Assembly (NCBI RefSeq): GCF_003688595.1
Contig: NZ_RCWT01000011.1
Location: 496,001-560,000 of the forward strand
Origin: Sphingomonas sp. PP-F2F-G114-C0414
GTDB lineage: Bacteria > Pseudomonadota > Alphaproteobacteria > Sphingomonadales > Sphingomonadaceae
DNA: 64,000 nucleotides
Direction: 5' to 3'
In this document: one piece after another, positions 16,511 through 23,814 of the stretch
Layout: every line of letters starts with the position of its first letter
Numbering within the stretch: position 1 is the first letter of the stretch
Position numbers and translations under genes: made by a program
Notes under the pieces: model-generated
What the model saw: the letters and a program-made list of their open reading frames with translations, nothing else
What the model was told of the DNA's origin: nothing
Database searches by the model: none

Positions 16511-16572
16511 CAAGGAGGAGCCACCACGCCCCCCTCCCCATCCCTAGCGGATACGCCAGCCAGTCAGTTTCA

Positions 16573-16676
16573 CCACCCCGGCGAAGGCCGGGGCCCAATT
16601 GGCAAGGTCGCAGCAACGAAGCCCCCCCCTTGAGTTAGCGACGTTTCCCAATTGGGCCCCGCCTTCGCCGGGGTGG
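16573..16676. repeat. Long inverted repeat, family C
   Basis: Arms of about 29 bases (16573-16602 and 16648-16676) are nearly exact reverse complements. Each arm contains the CCCCGGC-GAAG-GC(C)GGGG hairpin and ends in CCAATTGG. The spacer is about 45 bases. Confidence 0.85.
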
Positions 16677-16726
16677 TGGCCTAGGGGAAGGATCGGGCCT
16701 CACCCAACAACCCACAGCTTACTTCC

Positions 16727-16766
16727 CCCCTCCCTCATGAAGGGAGGGGCCGGGGGTGGGTGGGCC
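16727..16766. repeat. REP-like palindrome, family A (copy 2)
   Basis: CCCCTCCCT-CATGA-AGGGAGGGG followed by a GGGGGTGGGTGGG tail. It is an inverted copy of 16387-16424. Confidence 0.85.
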
Positions 16767-16858
16767 GCTTGGCGAGCACCGCAGCTCGCGACCAACGCGC
16801 CCAGCTCCCCGTTCACAAGGAGCGCAGCCACCACGCCCTCCCACAACGCCCCCAAAAC

Positions 16859-16874
16859 TGGCCCACACCTTGCA
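16859..16874 (+). promoter_or_regulatory. Sigma-54 promoter candidate for the second motAB-flgA
   Basis: The sequence TGGCCCACACCTTGCA has GG (16860-16861) and GC (16872-16873) at exact -24/-12 spacing. It differs from the consensus mainly at the ACG of the first block. Initiation would be near 16885, only about two bases before the ATG at 16887. Confidence 0.6.
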
Positions 16875-16886
16875 GAGATCGCGCGT

Positions 16887-17570
16887 ATGATCACCCCCGA
16901 CCTCCTGTTCGATCCCGTCGCGCTCGCCATCGTCGGTGGCGGCACCGCGCTCGCCGTCGTCCTGCGCACGCCCGCCCGCGACCTCGGCCGCGCGCTCGCC
17001 GCGGTCACCATCCTCGGTCGCGCCCGGTTCGACGCCGATCCGTTGCTGCAGCAGATCACCGCGCTGTCGCGGATCGCCAAGCGCCACGGCGTGATGGCGC
17101 TCGATCGCTCGGTCATCACCGACACTGACGTCGCCGCCGGGATCGCCGCGATCGTCGACGGCGGGACGGCCAACAGCGTCGCGACTCTCGTCCAGCATCG
17201 TCGTCGCGCGCGGATCGAGCGCCACGTCGCCGCCGCCGATGCCTGGGCGGGCGCTGCCGAGGCCGCGCCGGCGATGGGCATGGTCGGCACGCTGATCGGC
17301 CTCGCGCAGATGTTCGCGACGATGAACAACCCCGACGCGATCGGCGGCGCGATGGCGGTCGCGCTGCTCGCGACGCTCTATGGGGCGCTGCTCGCCAATC
17401 TGGTGTTCATGCCGATCGCCAACCGCCTCCGCGCGCAAGGCCGTACCGAAGCATTCGAACGTGCGCGGATCGAAGCGCCGCTGGTGGCGCTCGCCGAGCG
17501 CGAGACGCCGCGCGGCTATGTCGCATCGACCCCGCTGCCGACCTTGGTCCCGGCGGTTTCGGCAGCATGA
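16887..17570 (+). CDS. Second MotA/PomA-like stator protein, short
   Basis: A 227-residue MotA/TolQ/ExbB-family protein. The diagnostic region around residues 125-180 (AAPAMGMVGTLIGLAQMF, then AIGGAMAVALLATLYGALLA) closely follows PomA-type stators. The N-terminus begins at what corresponds to PomA helix 2 (VALAIVGGGTALAVVL), so helix 1 is missing and only three membrane segments remain. The in-frame sequence upstream of 16887 is repeat DNA, not a lost helix. No ribosome site precedes the ATG. It overlaps the MotB-like gene (ATGA), giving an operon with flgA. Confidence 0.8.
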   Translation: MITPDLLFDPVALAIVGGGTALAVVLRTPARDLGRALAAVTILGRARFDADPLLQQITALSRIAKRHGVMALDRSVITDTDVAAGIAAIVDGGTANSVATLVQHRRRARIERHVAAADAWAGAAEAAPAMGMVGTLIGLAQMFATMNNPDAIGGAMAVALLATLYGALLANLVFMPIANRLRAQGRTEAFERARIEAPLVALAERETPRGYVASTPLPTLVPAVSAA

Positions 17571-18121
17571 CCACGAGCGACTATCCCGAGACGCCGCCCG
17601 GCAAACCGCTGTGGCTGATGACGCTCGCCGATCTCGCGCTCCTGCTCGTCGGTTTCCTCGTGCTCGTCCAGGCGAGCCAGCATCTCGGCGCGCGCGATCT
17701 GGCCAAGGGCATCCGCAAGGGTTTCGGCGCGCCCGTCGCCGAACCGACGCCGATGCCGGTCGCCGCCGCGGGCATGCTCGATTTCGCGCCCGGCTCGGCG
17801 ATCATGCCGACCAGCCCCGGCGCGCTCGTCGCCTGGGCGCGCGAGGCCGGGCGCGATCCGCGCATGATGCTGACCGTCACCGGCTCGACCGACGGCACCC
17901 CCGCCGATGTCGACCCCACCACCGGCAGCGCCGCGATCCTCGCCGCCGACCGCGCCCGCACCGTCGCCGCCGCGCTGTCGGCGGTCGCGCCGTCGCGCGT
18001 GACGATCGTCACCACGACCAAACCCGGCCGCCGGGCCGCCATCGTCTCGCTCGCCTTCGTCGGCGAGCCGCAGAAGACCGCTCCCATGCAGAAGATCGCC
18101 CCGATGAGGACCATGCCATGA
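17567..18121 (+). CDS. Second MotB/PomB-like protein, short OmpA-type
   Basis: A 184-residue protein. One transmembrane helix near residues 15-35 carries the stator aspartate D22 in PLWLMTLADLALLLVGFLVL, as in PomB. The C-terminal domain is OmpA-like but abbreviated: it keeps TGSTDGTP and an ADRARTVAAAL helix. It is much shorter than the MotB at 5534. With the preceding MotA-like protein it probably forms a second ion-driven stator or a related energiser. ATGA overlaps at both ends join it to the MotA-like gene and flgA. Confidence 0.75.
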   Translation: MTTSDYPETPPGKPLWLMTLADLALLLVGFLVLVQASQHLGARDLAKGIRKGFGAPVAEPTPMPVAAAGMLDFAPGSAIMPTSPGALVAWAREAGRDPRMMLTVTGSTDGTPADVDPTTGSAAILAADRARTVAAALSAVAPSRVTIVTTTKPGRRAAIVSLAFVGEPQKTAPMQKIAPMRTMP

Positions 18122-18612
18122 TTCTTCCCCTCCTGCTGGTCGCCGCGAGCTTCCAGGACACCACCACCCTCGACGCCTCGGTCGCGGCCTTCACTGGCCG
18201 CCCGACCGGCGCCGAGGGCGGCGCGCGCACGCCGGTCGACGCGCGATTGCGGCTTGCGACCTGCCCGACGGTGTCGCTGTCGTGGCGCTCCGAACAGCAT
18301 GACGCGGTCGTCGTCTCGTGCGCCGGGCCGGCGTGGCGGATCTTCGTGCCAGTGATCCGGCCGGCGAGCGCGCCCGCCGCGATCGCCGCGTCGTTCGTCC
18401 CCGTCGCCAAGCTTCCGCCGGTGATCAAGCGCGGCGATCCGATCGTGATCGAGGCCGGCACCGACGGCTTTTCGATCAGCCGCGAGGGCGTCGCGATGGG
18501 CGATGCCGCGCCTGGCGGTCGGTTCATGGTGAAGGTCGACGACACCCGCACGCCGGTCCAGGCGATCGCGGTCGAGGCTGGCCACGCCACGCTGCCCGGC
18601 TGGTCGAACTGA
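18118..18612 (+). CDS. flgA: P-ring assembly chaperone FlgA
   Basis: A 164-residue periplasmic protein with a short signal peptide. The N-terminal domain contains two cysteines (LATCPTVSL and VVVSCAGPAW). The C-terminal SAF domain includes LPPVIKRGDPIVIEAGTDGF and ends with a VQAIAVEAGHATLPGW segment, as in FlgA. It helps FlgI assemble the P ring. It starts on ATG 18118 overlapping the previous stop, so it belongs to the second stator operon, not to flgB-L. Confidence 0.88.
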   Translation: MILPLLLVAASFQDTTTLDASVAAFTGRPTGAEGGARTPVDARLRLATCPTVSLSWRSEQHDAVVVSCAGPAWRIFVPVIRPASAPAAIAASFVPVAKLPPVIKRGDPIVIEAGTDGFSISREGVAMGDAAPGGRFMVKVDDTRTPVQAIAVEAGHATLPGWSN

Positions 18613-18650
18613 GCCCGGTCGACCCGGATTTTCGAACGGTTTAATTTTGC

Positions 18651-18677
18651 TAAAGCTTTCGAGCGTGCGGTCGTATC
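18651..18677 (+). promoter_or_regulatory. Sigma-28 promoter candidate for flgMN
   Basis: TAAA (18651-18654), 15 bases, then GTCGTATC (18670-18677), compared with the FliA consensus TAAA-N15-GCCGATAA. It is weaker than the flagellin and fliD elements but lies at a sensible distance from the flgM ATG. FliA-driven flgM is the usual class III arrangement. Confidence 0.55.
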
Positions 18678-18710
18678 TCCTGATGTCAGCGCAAACCAAA
18701 GGATGCGGAC

Positions 18711-19025
18711 ATGGTGGATTCGATCGGCGCGAAGCCGTCAGTAGCAGGAGATCGCTCCGTCGCGCGCGTCGCCGCCGCGACGCCGACGACGGCCGTTCAG
18801 ACGCCGGTACAGCAGGCATCGTCGCAGGCATCGGCCCAGCCCTCGGTCCTCTCGGACTCGTTGGCACTGGCGAAGACGATGGCCTCGTCGCCCCCGGTCA
18901 ACGCGACTCGCGTCGCCGAGATCAAGAAGGCGATCGCCAGCGGCACCTTCCCCATCCTTCCCGCGACCATCGCCGATCGGCTGATGGCGCTCAGCCTGGC
19001 CTGGAATTCCAATGAAGCGGCGTGA
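18711..19025 (+). CDS. flgM: Anti-sigma-28 factor FlgM
   Basis: A 104-residue protein, disordered and Ala/Thr/Ser/Gln-rich at the N-terminus. The C-terminal helices RVAEIKKAIASGTFPILPAT and IADRLMAL match the FlgM sigma-binding region. It holds FliA inactive until it is secreted through the completed hook. AAAGGA precedes the ATG. It overlaps flgN by 14 bases. Confidence 0.9.
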   Translation: MVDSIGAKPSVAGDRSVARVAAATPTTAVQTPVQQASSQASAQPSVLSDSLALAKTMASSPPVNATRVAEIKKAIASGTFPILPATIADRLMALSLAWNSNEAA

Positions 19026-19329
19026 AGCCCTGATCCGCGTGATCGACTCGCTGCATGCCGAGATCGCCGCGCTGAAGTCGAACGACGTCGCCAGCCTCGA
19101 GCGCGCGACCGCCGACAAGCTCGCCGGGATCGAACAGGTTGCGTTGCTCGGCACCGGCCCCGCCGGCACCGAGATCCGCGAGCTGGCCGACGAGGCGAAC
19201 CGGCTCAACGAGACGTGCCGGATCTACACCAATTTGATGGCGGCAAATGTTCGCCGCCGCCTGCAAACCCTGACCGGCGATGGTGCCGTTGCCGGATATC
19301 GGCCGGGGTTGAGGGCGGCGTACGCTTAA
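19012..19329 (+). CDS. flgN: Flagellar export chaperone FlgN
   Basis: A 105-residue helical protein. The pattern LIRVIDSLHAEIAALKSNDV, ADKLAGIEQVALLG and a C-terminal NRLNETCRIYTNLMAANVRR block agree with FlgN, the chaperone for FlgK and FlgL. The flgM-flgN overlap is the standard arrangement. A palindromic repeat lies just after the stop. Confidence 0.85.
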   Translation: MKRREALIRVIDSLHAEIAALKSNDVASLERATADKLAGIEQVALLGTGPAGTEIRELADEANRLNETCRIYTNLMAANVRRRLQTLTGDGAVAGYRPGLRAAYA

Positions 19330-19354
19330 GTAGCGCGCTCAGCCTTCCCCCACT

Positions 19355-19439
19355 CCGTCATCCTGACGAAAGTCAGGATCCAGGGTAACTGGGGACGGCG
19401 CTACATGGCTCTGGATCCTGACTTTCGTCAGGATGACGG
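19355..19439. repeat. REP-like inverted repeat, family B (copy 1)
   Basis: Two perfectly complementary 29-base arms (19355-19383 and 19411-19439), each containing the inner hairpin TCCTGAC-GAAA-GTCAGGA. The same element recurs at 29723-29805. It may also stop flgMN transcription before the sigma-54 promoter at 19465. Confidence 0.92.
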
Positions 19440-19464
19440 CGTTACGGGAACCGAATACAAAAAC

Positions 19465-19480
19465 TGGCACGCCCCTTGCT
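19465..19480 (+). promoter_or_regulatory. Sigma-54 promoter of lytic transglycosylase-flhA-fliA
   Basis: TGGCACGCCCCTTGCT is a full match to the -24/-12 consensus. Initiation near 19492 precedes the ATG at 19516. The three downstream genes are closely packed, so flhA and fliA are probably under sigma-54 control. Confidence 0.9.
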
Positions 19481-19515
19481 GAGTATCCCCTGAACCAGGG
19501 GCACCGCACACGGGC

Positions 19516-20373
19516 ATGACCGTCAATCCTATCACTACCGGCCGGATCCAGTCCGCGATCGCGCTTGCGAGCAGCAAGACGGGCGTGGATTTCGACTATC
19601 TGCTGGGCCAGGCGAAGCTCGAGAGCGGGCTCAACGCCAATGCCAAGGCCGGCACGTCGAGCGCATCGGGCCTCTACCAGTTCATCGAACAGAGCTGGCT
19701 CTCCGTCGTCAAGAAGCACGGCGCCGAACACGGCATGGCGTGGGCCGCGAACAGCATCGGCCAGTCGTCGAGCGGCCGCCTCTCGGTCGGCGACGCCGGC
19801 ACCAAGGCGGCAATCCTCGCGCTCCGCAACGATCCCAATGCCGCCTCGCTGATGGCCGCCGAATATGCGTCGGACAACAAGGCCTCGCTCGAAGGCACGC
19901 TGAACCGTCCCGCGTCCGGCACCGACCTCTACATGGCGCACTTCATGGGTCTCGGTGGCGCGACCAAGTTCCTCAAGACGATGCAGGCCAACCCGCAGGC
20001 GAGCGGCGCCGCGCTCTTCCCCGCCGCGGCACGCGCGAACCACAACGTCTTCTACGATTCGAACAACCAGCCGCGCACGCTGTCGGCGATCTACGACCGC
20101 TTCGCCGACAAGCTCGGCGGTGCCGCCGCGGGGGCAAGCGCGACCGCGACGCCCGCCAACTACGCCGCGCAGGCGCTCGAGCTGGGGGGCGACATGAACG
20201 GCAGCACGGTCATCACCGGCAACAACGAAAGCGCCGACGACGCGCTCGCCTGGGCAACTACCGCGATGGGCAGGTTCACCGGCAAGACGACGCAGGCCGC
20301 GGTGAACGTCCTGCGCCCGACGCCCGACACCGCGCGCCTCGCCTACATGATGCTCGCACGGCTGGGCGGCTAA
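19516..20373 (+). CDS. Flagellar lytic transglycosylase (SltF-like)
   Basis: A 285-residue protein with an SLT-type domain at about residues 8-190. The catalytic glutamate is E36 in LLGQAKLESGLNANAKAG, followed by the SASGLYQFIEQSW motif. No cleavable signal peptide is evident, as for proteins exported through the flagellar apparatus. It likely opens the peptidoglycan for the rod, replacing the muramidase domain missing from FlgJ (9679). It has a sigma-54 promoter and lies three bases before flhA. Confidence 0.88.
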   Translation: MTVNPITTGRIQSAIALASSKTGVDFDYLLGQAKLESGLNANAKAGTSSASGLYQFIEQSWLSVVKKHGAEHGMAWAANSIGQSSSGRLSVGDAGTKAAILALRNDPNAASLMAAEYASDNKASLEGTLNRPASGTDLYMAHFMGLGGATKFLKTMQANPQASGAALFPAAARANHNVFYDSNNQPRTLSAIYDRFADKLGGAAAGASATATPANYAAQALELGGDMNGSTVITGNNESADDALAWATTAMGRFTGKTTQAAVNVLRPTPDTARLAYMMLARLGG

Positions 20374-20376
20374 GCG

Positions 20377-22437
20377 ATGAACCGCATTCTCTCCAACGCG
20401 CGCGCGTCGGTCCTGCCGCTTGCGATCCTGCTGCTCGTGCTCGTCATGGTCGTGCCGATCCCGGCGTTCATGCTCGACATCTTCTTCGTGGCGAACATCG
20501 CTATCAGCCTCGCGGTGCTGATGGTCGCCCTGAACGCACAGAAGCCGCTCGATTTCTCCGCCTTCCCGACCGTCCTCCTGTTCGCCACCCTTTTCCGCCT
20601 CGGCCTAAACGTCGCCTCCACCCGCATCGTGCTGGTCCACGGCCACGAGGGCGAGAGCGCGGCGGGTCACGTCATCGAGGCGTTCGGCACGTTCCTGATC
20701 GGCGGCGATTACGTCGTCGGCATCTTCGTGTTCGCGATCCTGATGATCATCAACATGATCGTCGTCACCAAGGGCGCCGGCCGCGTGTCCGAAGTCAGCG
20801 CGCGCTTCACGCTCGACGCCCTCCCCGGCAAGCAGATGGCGATCGACGCCGACCTCAACGCCGGCCTCATCACCCCCGACGAAGCCAAGGCACGCCGCGT
20901 CGAAGTCTCGACCGAAGCCGATTTCTACGGCTCGATGGACGGCTCGTCGAAGTTCGTGAAGGGCGATGCGGTCGCCGCGATGCTGATCCTCGCCGCCAAC
21001 ATCATCGGCGGCCTGATCCTCGGACCCGTCAGCCACGGCATGACGATCGCCGATGCCGCGCACAACTACATCCTGCTAGCGATCGGCGACGCGCTCGTCG
21101 CGCAGCTGCCGTCGCTGATGCTGTCGATCGCCGCCGCCTCGATCGTCACGCGCGTCACCTCCGACAAGGACCTTGCCGGCCAGATCGGCGGCCAGTTCGG
21201 GTCGCCCCGCACCTGGACGCCTGTCGCAGTCATCCTCGCGCTGCTCGGCATCCTGCCCGGCATGCCGCACATGGTCATCCTGCCGGCAGCGGCGATCGCC
21301 GGGTTCGCCGCGTGGAAGCTGCGCCAGATCGAGCGCCGTCCTGCCCCCGTCGTGGTCGTCCCCGTCGAGACGATCGACCAGTCGAAGATCGGCTGGGAGG
21401 AAGTTACGGATGGCATGCAGGTCAATCTCGACATCGGTTACGGCCTCGTGCCGCTTGCCGACGAGCGTCGCGGGTCGCCGCTGATGGGGCGGATCACCGG
21501 CGTGCGCCGCCAGCTGTCGAAGGAACTGGGCTTCGTCGTGCCGCAGGTCCGCGTCCGCGACGACATCAACCTCGCGCCCTACGTCTACCGCATCCTCGTC
21601 AACGGCGTGGTCGTCGGCGAGGACACCGTATCGCCCGACGAGATGCTCGCGCTCGACACCGGCCAAGCGTTTGGCGATCTGTTCGGTAAGAAGGTCAAGG
21701 ATCCCACCTTCGGCCTCGACGCGACCTGGGTCGACGCGGGCGACGCCGATGCCGCGACCGGTGCTGGCTATCTCGTGGTCGATCCCGGCACGGTGATGGC
21801 GACGCACCTCAACCACCTGCTCGGCCAGAACGCGGCCGAGCTGCTCGGCCAGGACGAAGTGCAGGCGCTGCTCGATGGTCTCAAGGAGCGCGCCGCGCAG
21901 CTGGTCGCCGCACTCGCGCCGCTGCCGATCACGACGCTGACGCAGGTCCTGAAAGGCCTGCTCGCGGAGAACGTGCCGCTCAAGGAATTCCGTCGCATCG
22001 CCGGCGCCATCGCGGTCGCCGCGCAGCGCACGCAGGACGCCGAGGAGATCATCGAGACGATCCGTCCCGAACTCGGCGCGCTCATCATCCAGAAACTGTG
22101 CGGCGTGCGCGAACCGCTGCGCGTCATGACGTTGGAGGGTCAATTGGAAGGTCTGCTCGGCCAGGCGATGCGCGCCGATCAATCGCGCCGCCACGTCATC
22201 GAACCCGATCTCGGCCGCCGCATCGTCGAGGCGCTGCAACGCGCCGCCGAACCGCTGATCGCCGAGGCGAAGCCGTTCGCGCTGGTCGTCCAGCCGACCA
22301 TCCGCATCGCCATCCGCAAGCTGGTCAGGACGTGCCTGCCCGACACGCCGGTGATGTCGTTCTTCGAAGTGCCCGAGGAGAAGGCGGTCGAAGTCGTCGC
22401 GGTCATCGGTGCCTCGCAGCAGGCGCTCGCAGCGTGA
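20377..22437 (+). CDS. flhA: Flagellar export gate protein FlhA
   Basis: A 686-residue inner-membrane protein. The N-terminal half has eight hydrophobic helices with the FHIPEP-type segment (FPTVLLFATLFRLGLNVAST) and the cytoplasmic loop containing GAGRVSEVSARFTLDALPGK. The C-terminal half is the soluble nonameric ring domain that receives chaperone-substrate complexes. Length is normal. It is transcribed with the transglycosylase and fliA, away from flhB (48537). Confidence 0.98.
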   Translation: MNRILSNARASVLPLAILLLVLVMVVPIPAFMLDIFFVANIAISLAVLMVALNAQKPLDFSAFPTVLLFATLFRLGLNVASTRIVLVHGHEGESAAGHVIEAFGTFLIGGDYVVGIFVFAILMIINMIVVTKGAGRVSEVSARFTLDALPGKQMAIDADLNAGLITPDEAKARRVEVSTEADFYGSMDGSSKFVKGDAVAAMLILAANIIGGLILGPVSHGMTIADAAHNYILLAIGDALVAQLPSLMLSIAAASIVTRVTSDKDLAGQIGGQFGSPRTWTPVAVILALLGILPGMPHMVILPAAAIAGFAAWKLRQIERRPAPVVVVPVETIDQSKIGWEEVTDGMQVNLDIGYGLVPLADERRGSPLMGRITGVRRQLSKELGFVVPQVRVRDDINLAPYVYRILVNGVVVGEDTVSPDEMLALDTGQAFGDLFGKKVKDPTFGLDATWVDAGDADAATGAGYLVVDPGTVMATHLNHLLGQNAAELLGQDEVQALLDGLKERAAQLVAALAPLPITTLTQVLKGLLAENVPLKEFRRIAGAIAVAAQRTQDAEEIIETIRPELGALIIQKLCGVREPLRVMTLEGQLEGLLGQAMRADQSRRHVIEPDLGRRIVEALQRAAEPLIAEAKPFALVVQPTIRIAIRKLVRTCLPDTPVMSFFEVPEEKAVEVVAVIGASQQALAA

Positions 22438-23201
22438 GCGCGCTTCCGATGCGCGGTGCGTTCGACGATGCGCAGCCCTATACAGGCCAGCCGCTTACCT
22501 ACCGCCCACACCAACGCCCCGGCGGCGACGCGGATCAGCTCGTCAAACAGCATCTGCCGCTGGTCCGCCGGATCGCCTGGCACGTGCATGGCAGCATGAG
22601 CAGCAGCGTCGAGGTCGAGGACCTGATCCAGGTCGGCCTGGTCGCGCTGGTCGAAGCCGCCGCGAATTTCGACGAGCGCGGCATGCCGTTCAAGACCTAC
22701 CTGATCACGCGTTTGCGCGGCAGCATGATCGACGAACTCCGCCGCCAGGCGACGTCGACGCGCGGCGCGATGCGTCGCCGTCGGCAGTATGCCGAGGCGA
22801 TCTCGACGCTCACCGCCCGCACCGGGAAAGCCCCAGGAGAAGACATGATCGCAGAGCATATCGGCGTGACGATCGAGAAACTCCGCACCGACTACGTCAC
22901 CGCCGACTCGATCCGCTTCGACTCGATCGACGAGATGTACGCCGACGACCTGCCCTGGTTCGCCGACGACACGCCGGATGCGTTCGAGCAGCTCGCCGAC
23001 AGCGACATGCGCGAGGCCTTGATCAAGGCGATCACCGCGCTCCCCGAACGCGAGGCGCAGGTGATCCAGCTCTATTATGTCGAGGAACTCAACCTCGAGG
23101 AGATCGGCGAAGTCTTCGGCGTGGGCTCGGCGCGCGTTTGCCAGATCAAGGCGTCCGCGCATGCGAAGTTGAAGAAGGCACTCGCCCGCCAGATTGCCTG
23201 A
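22434..23201 (+). CDS. fliA: RNA polymerase sigma-28 factor FliA
   Basis: A 255-residue sigma factor. Region 2 is seen in VEVEDLIQVGLVALVEAAAN and FKTYLITRLRGSMIDELRRQ. Region 4 is in ALPEREAQVIQLYYVEELNL and EIGEVFGVGSARVCQIKASA. It drives the late flagellar genes; matching promoters are visible at flagellin, fliD and flgM. I used GTG 22434, which overlaps the flhA stop; ATG 22449 is an alternative five codons later, and neither has a strong ribosome site. Confidence 0.93.
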   Translation: MSALPMRGAFDDAQPYTGQPLTYRPHQRPGGDADQLVKQHLPLVRRIAWHVHGSMSSSVEVEDLIQVGLVALVEAAANFDERGMPFKTYLITRLRGSMIDELRRQATSTRGAMRRRRQYAEAISTLTARTGKAPGEDMIAEHIGVTIEKLRTDYVTADSIRFDSIDEMYADDLPWFADDTPDAFEQLADSDMREALIKAITALPEREAQVIQLYYVEELNLEEIGEVFGVGSARVCQIKASAHAKLKKALARQIA

Positions 23202-23240
23202 GCCCTGTCGCTTCAGCGCGCGGAAGGGTAATCGGCGCGG

Positions 23241-23768
23241 ATGACGTTGGACGAACTCGGACCGCGCATCTGCATCATGGGGCCATCCAACAGCGGCAAG
23301 TCCACGCTGGCGGACGCCCTATCGCAGGCGCGGGGGCTTACCGCGATCCACCTCGATCAGCTTCACCATCTGCCGCATACCGACTGGGTTCCGCGGCCCG
23401 CAGACGAATTCGCCGTGTTGCACGACGCTGCGATTCTGGGCGCATGCTGGGTTATGGACGGCAATTATTCGCGGCTTCTCCCGCATCGGCTGGAGCGCGC
23501 CACCGGGGTCATCCTGCTCGATGTCCCCACCGCGGTCAGCCTCTACCGCTATCTGAAACGCTGCTGGTTCGATGATGATCGCCGCGGCGCGCTCGAGGGT
23601 GGTCGCGACACGGTCAAATGGGCGATGATCCGCCACATCACCATCGCCACTAGGGCCAACCGAGCCCGCTATGCCCGGATGTTCGAGGCTATCCACCTGC
23701 CGAAAGTGGCGCTCGAGTCGACCGGCGCGCTTGCCGCCTTCTACCGGTCGAACGATTTGCTACGCTGA
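23241..23768 (+). CDS. P-loop kinase-like ATPase (adenylate-kinase/FlaR-like)
   Basis: A 175-residue P-loop protein with Walker A GPSNSGKST (residues 14-22). The following pattern, an AIHLDQLHHLP segment, then CWVMDGNYSRLLPHRLERA and a strand VILLDVP, matches small AAA/adenylate-kinase-like proteins sometimes called topology-modulation (FlaR) proteins. The substrate is unknown. It follows fliA by 39 bases but is probably not flagellar. It converges on the MFS gene to its right. Confidence 0.75.
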   Translation: MTLDELGPRICIMGPSNSGKSTLADALSQARGLTAIHLDQLHHLPHTDWVPRPADEFAVLHDAAILGACWVMDGNYSRLLPHRLERATGVILLDVPTAVSLYRYLKRCWFDDDRRGALEGGRDTVKWAMIRHITIATRANRARYARMFEAIHLPKVALESTGALAAFYRSNDLLR

Positions 23769-23775
23769 AAGTCGA

Positions 23776-23804
23776 TCCGGACCCCGTATCCTGCGGGGCC
23801 CGGA
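23776..23804. terminator. Hairpin between convergent genes
   Basis: Arms TCCGGACCCCG and CGGGGCCCGGA with a seven-base loop pair with one mismatch on the plus strand and a G-U pair on the minus strand. There is no clear T-tract, so intrinsic termination is only plausible. Confidence 0.4.
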
Positions 23805-23814
23805 CCATTTCCGG

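Larger units (their letters stand above)
16257..16886. other. Intergenic region between divergent flagellar operons, repeat-filled
   Basis: About 630 bases without a credible gene. The open frames that cross it are translations of palindromic repeats. It holds four repeat units (16387-16424, 16461-16510, 16573-16676, 16727-16766) and, at its right end, the promoter of the second motA-like gene. The outer two units belong to one family and point toward each other. Confidence 0.8.

Noticed and set aside
16599..16886. In-frame upstream extension of the second MotA-like protein
   Set aside because: The extra residues are translations of palindromic repeats and give no helix; the sigma-54 element also lies within this stretch.
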